48,811 nt of DNA from Planctomycetota bacterium (GCA_029260735.1 JAJDCR010000086.1:1-48811); one strand, 5' to 3'; shown: positions 1 to 8,610, counted from the stretch's first letter. Notes: generated by a model not told the origin, from the sequence alone. Numbers and translations are program-made.

Positions 1-73
1 TCTTTCAGAGCTGAAGAAAATCAATACAAACTATTACTAAGAAATGTTTTAAACAAAAAAACTACCACACTCA

Positions 74-92
74 GCCCCTTTAGAGAGGGGGC
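74..92 (-). terminator. weak hairpin downstream of menB
   Basis: A GC-rich stem (GCCCC pairing with GGGGC) lies just past the menB stop codon. On the minus strand a T-run follows only after about 13 nt, so this is not a textbook intrinsic terminator. It may end menB transcription or be an unrelated hairpin. Confidence 0.25.
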
Positions 93-101
93 AATCAGCG
101 G

Positions 102-992
102 TCAAAAGTGCCAAGGAAAGTCCGAAAAATCTTGCTTACGCTTTTCGACAAAAGCGTCTCGTCCTTCTTGGGCCTCTTCTGTTCCGTAAGCAAGCCGAGT
201 GGCTTCGCCTGCAAAAATTTGCTGCCCAACAAGACCATCGTCGATTAGGTTAAAACCAAATTTCAGCATGCGAATCGCAGTCGGACTTTTTTTATTGATC
301 GTTTGAGCCCACTCTAGGGACTCTTTCTCTAGATCTTCGTGAGCCACTACTTTATTTACCATCCCCATTTCAAAAGCCTCTTCTGCCGAGTAGTTTAAGC
401 CTAAGAAAAATATTTCCCGGGCTCTTTTTTGCCCCACTTGGCGAGCTAAATAAGCCGACCCATAGCCGCTATCAAAGCTGGCCACATCAGGGTCTGTCTG
501 TTTAAATAAGGCATGTTCCTTACTGGCGATAGTTAAGTCGCAAACAACGTGTAGGCTATGACCTCCCCCCACAGCCCAACCAGGGACAACCGCAATCACG
601 ACCTTGGGCATAAAGCGAATGAGCCTCTGCACTTCTAAAATATGAAGACGACCCAAGCGAGCAGGATCAACTCCATCAATCCCTTCGTATTTGTAGCCGT
701 CCTTGCCTCGGATTCTCTGATCTCCTCCCGAACAGAAAGCCCAACCATTGTCTTTAGGAGATGGCCCATTGCCTGTGAGTAAGACAGTTCCCACATCGCT
801 GCTCATCCGAGCATGATCCAGTGCTCGGTAGAGTTCGTCCACTGTTTGAGGGCGAAAGGCATTGCGCACTTCAGGCCTGTTAAAGGCAATCCGAACGGTA
901 CCTTGCTCTTTTGCTCGGTGGTAGGTAATATCTTGAAAACTAAAGCCTTCCACAGCTTTCCAGACTTCTTTATCAAATATCTCCGAAACCAT
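102..992 (-). CDS. menB: 1,4-dihydroxy-2-naphthoyl-CoA synthase MenB
   Basis: MenB is a crotonase-fold enzyme that cyclises o-succinylbenzoyl-CoA to 1,4-dihydroxy-2-naphthoyl-CoA in cytoplasmic menaquinone synthesis. The 296-residue product has the MenB hallmarks: an FNRPEVRNAFRP segment near residue 40, a GWAFCSGGDQRIRG loop near 85-100, the oxyanion-hole stretch GWAVGGGHSLHVVCDL near 140-155, the QTDPDVASFDSGYGSAYLAR segment and a C-terminal tail ending DFSDFPWHF. The length matches family members of about 275-300 residues. No other men gene is in the window, so the pathway must be completed elsewhere. The gene stands alone on the minus strand and diverges from the phosphatase gene at 1377. 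Family assignment is direct from motifs; use of menaquinone by the organism is inferred. Confidence 0.95.
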   Translation of the reverse strand: MVSEIFDKEVWKAVEGFSFQDITYHRAKEQGTVRIAFNRPEVRNAFRPQTVDELYRALDHARMSSDVGTVLLTGNGPSPKDNGWAFCSGGDQRIRGKDGYKYEGIDGVDPARLGRLHILEVQRLIRFMPKVVIAVVPGWAVGGGHSLHVVCDLTIASKEHALFKQTDPDVASFDSGYGSAYLARQVGQKRAREIFFLGLNYSAEEAFEMGMVNKVVAHEDLEKESLEWAQTINKKSPTAIRMLKFGFNLIDDGLVGQQIFAGEATRLAYGTEEAQEGRDAFVEKRKQDFSDFPWHF

Positions 993-1100
993 AGGTTCAC
1001 CTTTCTTTGTAGTAATTTTTATTAGTGCAAGGTGCCATTGTAATTTTTTTTTCCTGCTTTGCTATTTCTTTTTCAGAGTGTCCCTCAGAGATTTACTTAC

Positions 1101-1234
1101 CGTACAAAACCCGCATGATTCAAAGGGGGGCTCAAGATGAGCTCGGCTTTAAACCGTAAGTTGAAAAACAAAATTTCTCTCTTCAAAGAAAAATAAAGCC
1201 TGAAACCATAAATCCGTATAAAACCCGCATGATT
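1101..1234. repeat. two-copy 20-bp direct repeat in the menB upstream gap
   Basis: The 384-bp gap between menB and the phosphatase gene holds two copies of CGTAYAAAACCCGCATGATT, at 1101-1120 and 1215-1234. They differ at one base and lie 114 bp apart. Both copies have a short TCAAG/TTGAG-containing stretch downstream. They could be a dispersed repeat or paired regulator sites for either divergent gene. Otherwise the gap holds only a candidate promoter. Confidence 0.5.
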
Positions 1235-1303
1235 TTTTCTCTATAGAGTCACCTTGAGCTAAAGAGTTAGGATTGGTATTTCTCGGGAATTATTTTTTGA
1301 AAC

Positions 1304-1332
1304 TTGCAATCTTTTTTCGGGAATGGTAACAT
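1304..1332 (+). promoter_or_regulatory. candidate sigma-70-type promoter for the phosphatase gene
   Basis: TTGCAA at 1304-1309 and TAACAT at 1327-1332 are separated by 17 bp and lie about 45 bp upstream of the start codon at 1377. The match is by eye only. Confidence 0.35.
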
Positions 1333-1376
1333 AATCCCGCGTTATAGTGGTCTTGAGTTAAGAAAAGGGAGATACC

Positions 1377-2261
1377 TTGTTAGAAGAACAATTTAAAAAG
1401 TTGCAAGAAGCTTACTTAAAAACAATCCGGGGTAACATGGAGGACAAGTATCGGGTGGGAGACCTGATCGAGTTTCCCGAAGAAGGCGATGTTATCATCA
1501 TGGGTGATTTGCATGGTAACCGTCACAATTTCCGAAAGGTCGTTAAAGCTGCTGATTTAGCTGAAAATCCCAAACGTCATTTAATTGTTCAAGAAGCTAC
1601 TCACACCTGGGAAGTCACAGAAGATAGAAGTTTTCTTTTACATGAAGAAATTGCTTTTTTAAAAAGTGAGTTTCCCGACCAAGTACACATCATATTAGGC
1701 AACCACGAACTTTCTGAACTGACAGGAAAAGAAATCCTCAAGGGAGGTATTTGTTATAACATTCTTTTTCGCGAAGGAATGAAGAAAAACTATGGCCCTT
1801 ATTATGACCAAGTGAAGGAACTCTTCGACGACTACATTCGTACTATGCCCTTAGCCTGTCGAGCAAAAAATGGTATCTTTATTTGCCACTCCACTCCCCC
1901 AAAAAAATATATTTCTCACTACACTCTCTCATTTTTTCGACAAGGTAGTGGCAGCGAAAAAAAGGACAAAGTCCTTGCCGAAAATCTTGTTTGGGGAAGA
2001 GACCTAAGCCAAGAAGCTGCCGATGCCTTTGCGAAAAATGTCAAAAGTAGAATTATTATTGTCGGACACACCGCCTGCAAACAAGGGTTCCAAGTTCCCA
2101 ATAGCCGTCACATTATTCTAGACAGCAAGGGACTATATGCGACATCACTACATTTTCGGCTAGATAAAAAATACAACCAAAAAGGCTTGGTGAAAAACAT
2201 CCAACACTTGAATAAAAAAGAGATCAAAGCTTTTCAGGAGAAGCAAGCAGAAAAAGCATAG
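1377..2261 (+). CDS. PPP-type metallophosphoesterase (calcineurin-like)
   Basis: A 294-residue cytoplasmic phosphoesterase of the calcineurin-like superfamily, probably a protein or small-molecule phosphatase. The di-metal motifs appear in order: GDLHGN at residues 43-48, GNHE at 108-111, a CHSTP histidine near 170 and VGHT near 233. There is no signal peptide or transmembrane segment. The start is a TTG preceded by AAGGGAG at good spacing; no ATG is better placed. A phosphatase would be a natural partner for the Ser/Thr kinase at 44843-47140, but they are 43 kb apart and no link is shown. Substrate unknown. Confidence 0.85.
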   Translation: MLEEQFKKLQEAYLKTIRGNMEDKYRVGDLIEFPEEGDVIIMGDLHGNRHNFRKVVKAADLAENPKRHLIVQEATHTWEVTEDRSFLLHEEIAFLKSEFPDQVHIILGNHELSELTGKEILKGGICYNILFREGMKKNYGPYYDQVKELFDDYIRTMPLACRAKNGIFICHSTPPKKYISHYTLSFFRQGSGSEKKDKVLAENLVWGRDLSQEAADAFAKNVKSRIIIVGHTACKQGFQVPNSRHIILDSKGLYATSLHFRLDKKYNQKGLVKNIQHLNKKEIKAFQEKQAEKA

Positions 2262-2272
2262 GCAAAAGCTCT

Positions 2273-2398
2273 ATGGAAATCCCTTTGACTTTAAAAACAT
2301 CGACTGATCCGAAAGAAGCTTTTGCTTTACAAGAGAAGTATGCCCTAGAAGTGGTTCATAAAAACCAAGCAGCTATATTCTTTTTGGCGCGGCTTTAG
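2273..2398 (+). other. short unassigned reading frame (41 codons)
   Basis: A 41-codon frame starts 11 nt after the phosphatase stop. The product is Glu/Lys-rich at first and hydrophobic at the end. No convincing ribosome binding site precedes it and I recognise no family. It may be a decayed gene start or chance. Listed because the reading frame has protein-like composition. Confidence 0.2.
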
Positions 2399-2462
2399 GA
2401 TTTTTGCTTTTGAAAAAGACTGCCTAGGTTTTCTTAAAAATTAGGTTTTAGCAGGCGTAACG

Positions 2463-2642
2463 GACAATCACAAGGGCCTTTGCAGGCGGCCCTCGTAGTT
2501 GTCCCTACATCACATCACCTGCGAATTCAGAGAAATCCAATCACCAAATACCAGCCCATACAACCTGAAAATTATTACCTATCGCCTAGTTATTCCTGTA
2601 GGGACAACAGCAAGGGCCTGCCTGCAGGGCCCTTTTGGACAA
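2463..2642. repeat. inverted pair of GTAGGGACAAC-type repeats
   Basis: The stretch at 2463-2508 and the stretch at 2598-2642 are imperfect reverse complements. Both are bounded by GTAGGGACAAC / GTTGTCCCTAC and carry an inner GGGCC-rich, self-complementary core. They lie in a 348-bp gap with no credible gene, between convergent genes. Units of this form are typical of dispersed palindromic repeats in bacterial genomes. Confidence 0.6.
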
Positions 2643-2695
2643 ATTATTTTTTACCAAGCACATCTCCGGTGCGGCAGGAGCCTTACTCCCGGGAC

Positions 2696-2718
2696 CATAA
2701 GCTTTCGAGCGGTTTCAG
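2696..2718 (-). repeat. copy of the CTGAAACCG dispersed repeat
   Basis: Read on the minus strand, this 23-mer matches 34338-34360 with one mismatch (CTGAAACCG, then TCGAAAGCTTATG). The bases just beside it (about 2664-2690) contain CGGCAGGAGCC, also found in the arms of the large inverted repeat at 48712-48807. The gap is therefore a mosaic of repeat pieces. Confidence 0.55.
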
Positions 2719-2746
2719 TCAAGCCTCATCCCACCCGTATATGCCT

Positions 2747-3625
2747 CTAGCCTTCTTTGCATCCCCCCAACTCATCTAAAAATTCATCAAAGATATTCAC
2801 AGCTATCTCTAAGCGATAGTCTTTGGTAGAGCGGACATCATCTATGGGAGAGATTTCTTGGCCTAAAGTGGCTTTTGCCTCTTCTTTTAGTTCTCGACTA
2901 AGAGTTTTTCCCGTTAAAATTTCTTCGCTTTTTGGGCATCGAATAACGGTGGGAGCGACACTTCCTAGGGCTATGCGGCATTCCTTTATTTTGTTGCCTT
3001 CCCATTTAACAAAAGCAGCTAAGCAAACTTTTGAGATCGCTTGGGCTTTACGTGTTCCTACTTTTCGGTAGTAGTGGTGGCAGTTTTCCACGGAGGAGCG
3101 GGGTAGTAGAATGGCTCGGATGATTTCATTTTTTTCTAAGCGCATTTCTTTGTAGCCTGTGTGAAATTCTGAATAAGGTAGGCGCCGGACTCCTGAGCGG
3201 GAGACAATTTCTAACTCTGCTCCGTAAGAAAGCAAAGCGGGAGAAGAGTCTGCGGCGGGGGAAGCGTTGGCAATGTTTCCTCCTAGAGTTCCTCGGTTTT
3301 GAATTGCCCAAGCTCCGCTCCAGCGGGCGGCTTGGCAAAGGTTGGGGAATTCTTTTTGTAAGACTTCAGAGGCTTGGATTTCGGTGTAGGTGGTCAGACC
3401 ACCTAAGCTAATAAAACTCTCGTCTTCTTGGATTCCTTTTAGCTCACTCAAGTTCCAGATATTCAAATATTTCTTTCGGGGTAACTTTCCCCAATCGAGT
3501 AATACCATCAAATCTGTTCCTCCGGCGAAAGGAACGTATTCTTCTGGATGAGTGTCCAGAAGTTCTAAAGCATGATCCAAACTGTCTGGAGTTAGGGCAT
3601 CATAGGCAGGTAGATAGGCTCTCAT
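2747..3625 (-). CDS. xanthine dehydrogenase family FAD-binding (medium) subunit
   Basis: A 292-residue FAD-binding subunit of a molybdenum hydroxylase, passing electrons from the 2Fe-2S subunit to FAD and on to NAD+ or another acceptor. It shows the FAD-loop motif PFAGGTDLMV near residues 32-41 and the NRGTLGGNIANASPAADS motif near 110-127, followed by the CoxM-type C-terminal domain with RKVGTRKAQAISK. It is the last gene of a three-gene operon and follows the small subunit after 15 nt. Spacing and family leave little doubt about the role. The substrate of the complex cannot be read from this subunit. Confidence 0.92.
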   Translation of the reverse strand: MRAYLPAYDALTPDSLDHALELLDTHPEEYVPFAGGTDLMVLLDWGKLPRKKYLNIWNLSELKGIQEDESFISLGGLTTYTEIQASEVLQKEFPNLCQAARWSGAWAIQNRGTLGGNIANASPAADSSPALLSYGAELEIVSRSGVRRLPYSEFHTGYKEMRLEKNEIIRAILLPRSSVENCHHYYRKVGTRKAQAISKVCLAAFVKWEGNKIKECRIALGSVAPTVIRCPKSEEILTGKTLSRELKEEAKATLGQEISPIDDVRSTKDYRLEIAVNIFDEFLDELGGCKEG

Positions 3626-3640
3626 TTTTTTCTTCCGTTT

Positions 3641-4105
3641 CTACTTTTGACAGGCTTTCACCACTGACGTAAAAATTTTTGTATAACCCGTGCAGCGACA
3701 TAGGTTACCAGCTAGTCCTTCTTGGATTTCTTCGTAGCTAGGCTCTGAATTTTCCTCTAGAAGGGCAATCGCAGCCATAATCATCCCAGGGGTGCAAATC
3801 CCGCATTGGGCTCCTCCTTCTTTGAGAAAAGACTCTTGGACTCGATGAAGTTGTTCTCCATCTGCCACTCCTTCAATCGTCTTGACTTCACACCCTTGTA
3901 CTTGTAAAGAAGGGATTAGGCAACTATTGACAAGTTTACCTTCGACAAAGACGGAACAAGCCCCGCACTCTCCTTCTCCGCAACCTTCCTTGGTTCCGGT
4001 TAGCTCAAGCTCCTCTCTCAAAAGATCAAGAAGTCGTTTCATCGGATGAGCCGAGACAGTTTTTTTGACACCATTTATGGTGAAAAATATATCTACTTTT
4101 TTCAT
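3641..4105 (-). CDS. xanthine dehydrogenase family 2Fe-2S (small) subunit
   Basis: A 154-residue iron-sulfur subunit with both [2Fe-2S] clusters of the family. The N-terminal plant-ferredoxin-type cluster has Cys42, Cys47, Cys50 and Cys62 (GCGEGECGACSVF, then SCL). The second has Cys101, Cys104, Cys136 and Cys138 (CGICTPGM and NLCRCTG). It has no leader peptide, unlike the Tat-exported homologue at 18984, so this complex should be cytoplasmic. The start codon overlaps the stop of the large subunit (ATGA), indicating translational coupling. Confidence 0.94.
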   Translation of the reverse strand: MKKVDIFFTINGVKKTVSAHPMKRLLDLLREELELTGTKEGCGEGECGACSVFVEGKLVNSCLIPSLQVQGCEVKTIEGVADGEQLHRVQESFLKEGGAQCGICTPGMIMAAIALLEENSEPSYEEIQEGLAGNLCRCTGYTKIFTSVVKACQK

Positions 4106-6333
4106 GAATTTACCTTTCTAGATACCCAGTATTCGTGGAGAGTCTCGGGAGTAACAGGAATCTCCGGGATATCTAATCCAATCGCATTTTCTATCGCAGA
4201 GCTAATAGCTGGGGCCACTCCATCTAGTGGAAGTTCCCCAATTCCTTTTGCTCCAGCAGGGCCATGAGCATAGGGGGCTTCTTCAAAAAAAACTCGGATC
4301 TTACCAATGTCGGCTGAAGTGGGCATGATATAGTTGGTCATCTGATTATTGATCATTTGCCCTTTGTCCCAAACTACTTTTTCATAAAGCCCATAGCCTA
4401 TTCCTTGGGCAACACCACCTTCAATTTGCCCTGCCGCTAAGGTAGGATGGATAACTTTTCCGACCTCTTGGAGAGCAACAAAATCTTCCACTGTCGTTTC
4501 GTAGGTTCGCAAATCGATTTTAATCTCTGCCACATAAACAGCCCAAGCATAAGCACCGTAAGCATCACCTCGGTAGGTCTGGTCGTCCCACTTAATATTA
4601 GTCGGTTGCTTGTATTTACTAAAAACTCGGAGCTGAGAAAACTTATCTAAGTAGCTCTGGCAAGCTTTGCTAAACTCCGAAGAAGAGTAGGTACTTGCCA
4701 AGAAACCACTTTGCCTCAATATCTCTTTGACTTGAATAGCAGCTGATTCCACTAGTTTTCCCACGATCATGCAGGTACGAGAGGCCACCGTAGGACCACT
4801 GTTGGGAACCAAAGCTGTGTCTGGCACAGATATTTCAATAAGATCATATTCAATCCCGAGAGCTTCTGCTGCTATTTGAGAAAAGATAGTATTTGTTCCC
4901 TGACCAATCTCTGTGCTGGCCGATAAAATACGTATCTTTCCCTCTTTTGTCGCTTCCATCCCCAACATCGACTCCAAATAAGCTTCTCCTGAGCCTGTAA
5001 AACCGGCTCCGTGAAAGAAACTCGATAGACCAATTCCTCTCTTGATGTACTTATTCTTCTTGTTTTCTGAGTGAAACTGCTCTTTTTTCTTTTGGAAGTC
5101 TGATTTTTCCATTGCCTTGGTCATTAAGTCGGCTAAGGAAACTTTTTCGTTTATCACTTGCCCCGTTGCTGTGAGTTGACCTTCTTGAATAAAATTGCGA
5201 CGCCGGAGCTCTTCTTTGCTCAAATTTAATTGCAAAGCGGCTTTATCGAGATGACGTTCTAAAGCAAAGATACTTTGAGGAGCTCCAAACCCTCGGAAGG
5301 CTCCGTGAGGAGGTGTGTTTGTCGCAACGACTCGGGCCCGAACGCGGACATTTTCGCAAAGGTAGGGTCCTGCGGCATGAATAGTTCCTCGGGAAAGAAC
5401 AACCGAAGAGAGAGTGGCATAAGCTCCCCCATCCAGAACAAAATCAATTTCCATTCCGAGAATCTTTCCTTCCGAGCTCAAGGCCATTTTATGCCGAGTT
5501 AAAGAAGGATGCCGTTTGGTCGTAGCGGCAAGATCCTCTAGGCGATCGTAAATTAATTTGACTGGCTTACCTGATTTCCAGGCCAAGAGAGCAGCGTGCC
5601 CGGCAATCATAGAAGGATACTCTTCTTTTCCTCCAAAACCGCCTCCCGTTGTCGTTTGAATGACGCGTATTTTATCGGCAGGCAAATCAAAAAGAGCCAT
5701 CAAAGCTTTGTGGACATAGTAAGGGCACTGCAAAGATCCCCAAACAGTAACACCTTCTTCTGGGTTTGCCACAGCAACGATACCATTGGTCTCAATATAG
5801 AGTTGCTCTTGGGCTCCCGTTTTGTACTCTCCCTCAATGATGTGATCCGCTTTTTCCCAAACTTGGTCAATATCACCTTTTTCCAATAAGTATTCTTTAA
5901 AAACGTTGTCTTTTCCCCAAACAATCTCTTTTTGATTCAGAGATTCTTCGATATCATAAACAGGAGGTAAGGGATCTACCTCTAAAGAAACTTTTCTTCG
6001 CGCTTCTTGGAGTAAATACTTATCAGGGTGAGCTAGCAACAAAACTGCCTCTAAAGGATGGTTGATTTTACCATCGGCAAGGTAGGGTTGATCTGTCTCA
6101 ATCAAAGCAACATAATTATTACCTGGAATATCCTTACAGGTAACCTGGGTAAACTCTTCCCAAGGAATTCCTTCTTCAAAGACTGTTCTTTGAAGAATTC
6201 CCCGAGAAGTCTCGCTACGAACAGTCACCCCATAGAGCATATCAGGAAAAGTGATATCATCAATGTAGCGAGACGCTCCAGTGACTTTATCCTTACCTTC
6301 TTTGCGGGGGACATCTTTACCAATCCAACGCAT
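4102..6333 (-). CDS. xanthine dehydrogenase family molybdopterin-binding (large) subunit
   Basis: A 743-residue catalytic subunit binding molybdopterin cofactor. It starts with the a/b hammerhead domain (VTGASRYIDDITFPDMLYG), carries the molybdopterin-contact motifs TTGGGFGGKEE and GAFRGFGAPQ, and ends with GAKGIGELPL, where Glu700 is the expected catalytic base. Length and motifs resemble XdhD/PucD-like subunits of purine-oxidising enzymes, but aromatic or aldehyde substrates are also possible. It is first in a minus-strand operon with its small and FAD subunits. A GGTGAAG ribosome binding site precedes the ATG. No XdhC-type chaperone gene or cofactor gene is nearby. Confidence 0.92.
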   Translation of the reverse strand: MRWIGKDVPRKEGKDKVTGASRYIDDITFPDMLYGVTVRSETSRGILQRTVFEEGIPWEEFTQVTCKDIPGNNYVALIETDQPYLADGKINHPLEAVLLLAHPDKYLLQEARRKVSLEVDPLPPVYDIEESLNQKEIVWGKDNVFKEYLLEKGDIDQVWEKADHIIEGEYKTGAQEQLYIETNGIVAVANPEEGVTVWGSLQCPYYVHKALMALFDLPADKIRVIQTTTGGGFGGKEEYPSMIAGHAALLAWKSGKPVKLIYDRLEDLAATTKRHPSLTRHKMALSSEGKILGMEIDFVLDGGAYATLSSVVLSRGTIHAAGPYLCENVRVRARVVATNTPPHGAFRGFGAPQSIFALERHLDKAALQLNLSKEELRRRNFIQEGQLTATGQVINEKVSLADLMTKAMEKSDFQKKKEQFHSENKKNKYIKRGIGLSSFFHGAGFTGSGEAYLESMLGMEATKEGKIRILSASTEIGQGTNTIFSQIAAEALGIEYDLIEISVPDTALVPNSGPTVASRTCMIVGKLVESAAIQVKEILRQSGFLASTYSSSEFSKACQSYLDKFSQLRVFSKYKQPTNIKWDDQTYRGDAYGAYAWAVYVAEIKIDLRTYETTVEDFVALQEVGKVIHPTLAAGQIEGGVAQGIGYGLYEKVVWDKGQMINNQMTNYIMPTSADIGKIRVFFEEAPYAHGPAGAKGIGELPLDGVAPAISSAIENAIGLDIPEIPVTPETLHEYWVSRKVNS

Positions 6334-6393
6334 TTCTTCACCTTACCTTTCTTAATTCTAGAAGATCAAAAGAAACTTTAAGCTTTTCTTTGA

Positions 6394-6412
6394 AAAAAAT
6401 CAATGATTTTTT
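6394..6412. promoter_or_regulatory. AT-rich palindrome in the XDH/HTH divergent region
   Basis: AAAAAATCA and TGATTTTTT form a perfect 9-bp inverted repeat with a 1-nt centre, in the 224-bp gap between the divergent molybdenum hydroxylase operon and the HTH gene. It lies about 60 bp upstream of the large-subunit start and could be an operator. AT-rich palindromes also occur by chance in this genome. Confidence 0.25.
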
Positions 6413-6557
6413 CGCTTCTGTTCTCTTTGACTAGCCCAGAAAAGTAAATAAGATAGGAGAAAAACTTGCTTTTTGACCCAAAAAACTCTATAGTTTTTTT
6501 GTTCTTGCTTCCCTTTCCCAAATTTTTCCTGTTTAAGAACTGCCCTAAGGAAGTCCC

Positions 6558-7427
6558 ATGAAAAAAAAGATGAGTCATGCTTTTGGTGATTTTCTCGCAA
6601 AAATAAGACAAGACTTGGCCGAAAAAGAAAAGCAAAAAATCACCACTATTGATATGGCCAAAAGAGTAGGAATTTCCCAGGCTCACTGGCATCGAGCAGA
6701 AAAAAATGGCTACATCCTTAGCCAAGACAAAATTCATCAAATTATCTCCCGAATGAACCTCGATCCGGTGAGTGCAAAAGTTCTTCTTGCCCACGCTGGC
6801 TACCCCAACCGGGATATTTCCCTTTTGAGCAATGCTTCTTATAGCCTAGCAGATACTCAGTTGATTATGTCAGATCTATTTTACAACCGACATAAAATAG
6901 GGATCATCAAAAGTGTTGCCATTTCTTGGCTTGACCCTGAGTTGGAAACAGCCTCTTACACCAAGGCCATATCTCAACCCTGGAAAGATATTTCCGACGG
7001 CTTCTCCCAAGAAGAAATCGATAAATTTGTCCAAGCCCGAGCAGAGAGAAAAAAGAAATTCCTCGAAGCCAAAATTGCCTCTCAGTTCATCATCCTCGAA
7101 ACAATTTTTGAGAAAAGTGTCATGCTCCCGAGAAAGTCTATGAAAAAGCAAATGCAAGAGCTTCTGACCTTTATTGATGAGAACAAATTCCTCGAAATAC
7201 GCATTCTCTGCCCAGGTCCCAAGTGCCCTATTCCCGCGACCAATTTCCGTCTCTATGCCAATTCTTATTTATGGCTTGGTTATATGTACTACGGAGAGGT
7301 CGTTTGTGGAGAGAAAGACCTAACTCTTCTCCAGCACTTCGATAACATTTTCTACCACTACTGGGACAAAGCTCTCAATAAAGAGAAGAGCATCCAGCGG
7401 CTGGAGAAACTTATGATGAAGCTGTAG
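6558..7427 (+). CDS. XRE-like helix-turn-helix regulator with unknown C-terminal domain
   Basis: A 289-residue protein. Residues 1-75 resemble a lambda-repressor-type HTH (TTIDMAKRVGISQAHWHRAEKNG), likely binding DNA. The remaining 200 residues are mostly helical by composition, with a pair of cysteines in CPGPKCP near residue 218; I do not recognise this part. The start is supported by TAAGGAAG six bases upstream. Its stop lies 2 nt before the chromate transporter start, so the two are probably one transcript. It may regulate this operon and perhaps the divergent molybdenum hydroxylase genes; that is inference. Confidence 0.75.
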   Translation: MKKKMSHAFGDFLAKIRQDLAEKEKQKITTIDMAKRVGISQAHWHRAEKNGYILSQDKIHQIISRMNLDPVSAKVLLAHAGYPNRDISLLSNASYSLADTQLIMSDLFYNRHKIGIIKSVAISWLDPELETASYTKAISQPWKDISDGFSQEEIDKFVQARAERKKKFLEAKIASQFIILETIFEKSVMLPRKSMKKQMQELLTFIDENKFLEIRILCPGPKCPIPATNFRLYANSYLWLGYMYYGEVVCGEKDLTLLQHFDNIFYHYWDKALNKEKSIQRLEKLMMKL

Positions 7428-7429
7428 AT

Positions 7430-8578
7430 ATGATCAAAGAAATCGCGCTACTCTTCTTAAAGCTGGGTACTTTTGCTTTCGGAGGCCCTGCTGCTCATAT
7501 TGCAATGATGGAAGAAGAGGTTGTCCACAAACGAAAATGGATGAGCTCACAAGAGTTTTTAGACATGGTCGGAGCAACTAACTTAATTCCCGGCCCCAAT
7601 TCTACCGAAATGGCTATTCACTGTGGATACCATAGAGGTGGTATCAAAGGACTTGTCACTGCCGGGGTCGCCTTTATTTTTCCTGCTGTTCTCATTACCT
7701 TAGGCTTAGCCTGGATCTATGTCGAGTATGGTAATCTTCCCGCAATAGAACCCTTTTTTTGGGGAATTAAACCTGCTGTCTTAGCGATCATTCTCTCGGC
7801 TATATACCGGCTAGGTAAAAAAGCTTTGAAGGGGTGGAAACTAGGACTAATAGGCACGGGAGTATTGATCATTTCTTTGGCGGGAGTCCATGAGGTAATC
7901 GCAATTCTCACTGGCGGAATTATCGGAATGCTTTGCCTTCATCTATCTGAAAAACGGTCTATGTCTCCCCTTTCTATCTTTTTTCCCCTCGGGCTATGGT
8001 TTAAAAGCAAAATGATTTTTCCGGTACCTCTTCTAGGAACATCTCTCACCGCAGTATCCACCACCAATGTATTCTTAGTATTTTTCAAAGTAGGATTGAT
8101 TCTCTTTGGCAGTGGTTATGTTTTAGTCGCTTACCTGGATGCTGAGCTTGTCAACCGACTGGGCTGGATTACTCGGCAGCAATTATTAGACGCCATTGCT
8201 ATTGGTCAATTTACCCCTGGTCCTGTCCTCTCCACTTCTACTTTTGTCGGGTATCAAATCCAAGGATTTGCGGGAGCTCTCTGGGCCACTGTTGGAATAT
8301 TTTTGCCCTCTTTTGTTTTTGTCTTAATCCTCAATCCCTTTATTCCTAAGTTCCGCCAATCTCCCTTAGCCTCTTCTTTTCTTGATGCTGTCAATATCAG
8401 TGCTGTCGCTATTATGGTTGCTGTTGTCGTAAAAATGGGAGGTGATATTGTTGTAAGCGGGAAAGCCGCTGTTATCTTGGGACTGAGTTTGCTTCTCGTT
8501 TTTGGGGTAAAAAAAATAGGGGTAGGCTGGATTGTAGTATTGGGGTCTGTTGCGGGTTATTTGTTTTCATTGCTATAA
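7430..8578 (+). CDS. chrA: chromate transporter ChrA family (CHR)
   Basis: A 382-residue inner-membrane protein with two homologous CHR halves. The first starts at residue 6 (LFLKLGTFAFGGPAAHIAMME, with NLIPGPNSTEMA) and the second near residue 215 (KVGLILFGSGYVLVAYL, with QFTPGPVLSTSTFVGY). Both halves carry the family's GG(P) and PGP signatures, giving about 10-12 membrane segments. Long-chain CHR proteins export chromate driven by the membrane potential; homologues with other or unknown anion substrates exist. Transcribed with the HTH gene upstream (2-nt gap). A strong hairpin terminator overlaps the stop codon. Confidence 0.9.
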   Translation: MIKEIALLFLKLGTFAFGGPAAHIAMMEEEVVHKRKWMSSQEFLDMVGATNLIPGPNSTEMAIHCGYHRGGIKGLVTAGVAFIFPAVLITLGLAWIYVEYGNLPAIEPFFWGIKPAVLAIILSAIYRLGKKALKGWKLGLIGTGVLIISLAGVHEVIAILTGGIIGMLCLHLSEKRSMSPLSIFFPLGLWFKSKMIFPVPLLGTSLTAVSTTNVFLVFFKVGLILFGSGYVLVAYLDAELVNRLGWITRQQLLDAIAIGQFTPGPVLSTSTFVGYQIQGFAGALWATVGIFLPSFVFVLILNPFIPKFRQSPLASSFLDAVNISAVAIMVAVVVKMGGDIVVSGKAAVILGLSLLLVFGVKKIGVGWIVVLGSVAGYLFSLL

Positions 8579-8610
8579 AAAAAGCTCCTCAAAAGGGGCT
8601 TTTTTTATAG
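8573..8610. terminator. bidirectional intrinsic terminator
   Basis: A long stem (CTATAAAAAAAGCTCC against GGGGCTTTTTTTATAG, one wobble pair) with a short loop and T-runs in both directions. It lies between the convergent chromate transporter and PDGT-repeat genes and overlaps the chrA stop codon, so it can serve both. Confidence 0.85.

Noticed and set aside
2480..2779. Plus-strand frames of 99 and 83 codons
   Set aside because: They run through the dispersed inverted repeats; composition is not protein-like and they reach into the FAD-subunit gene.
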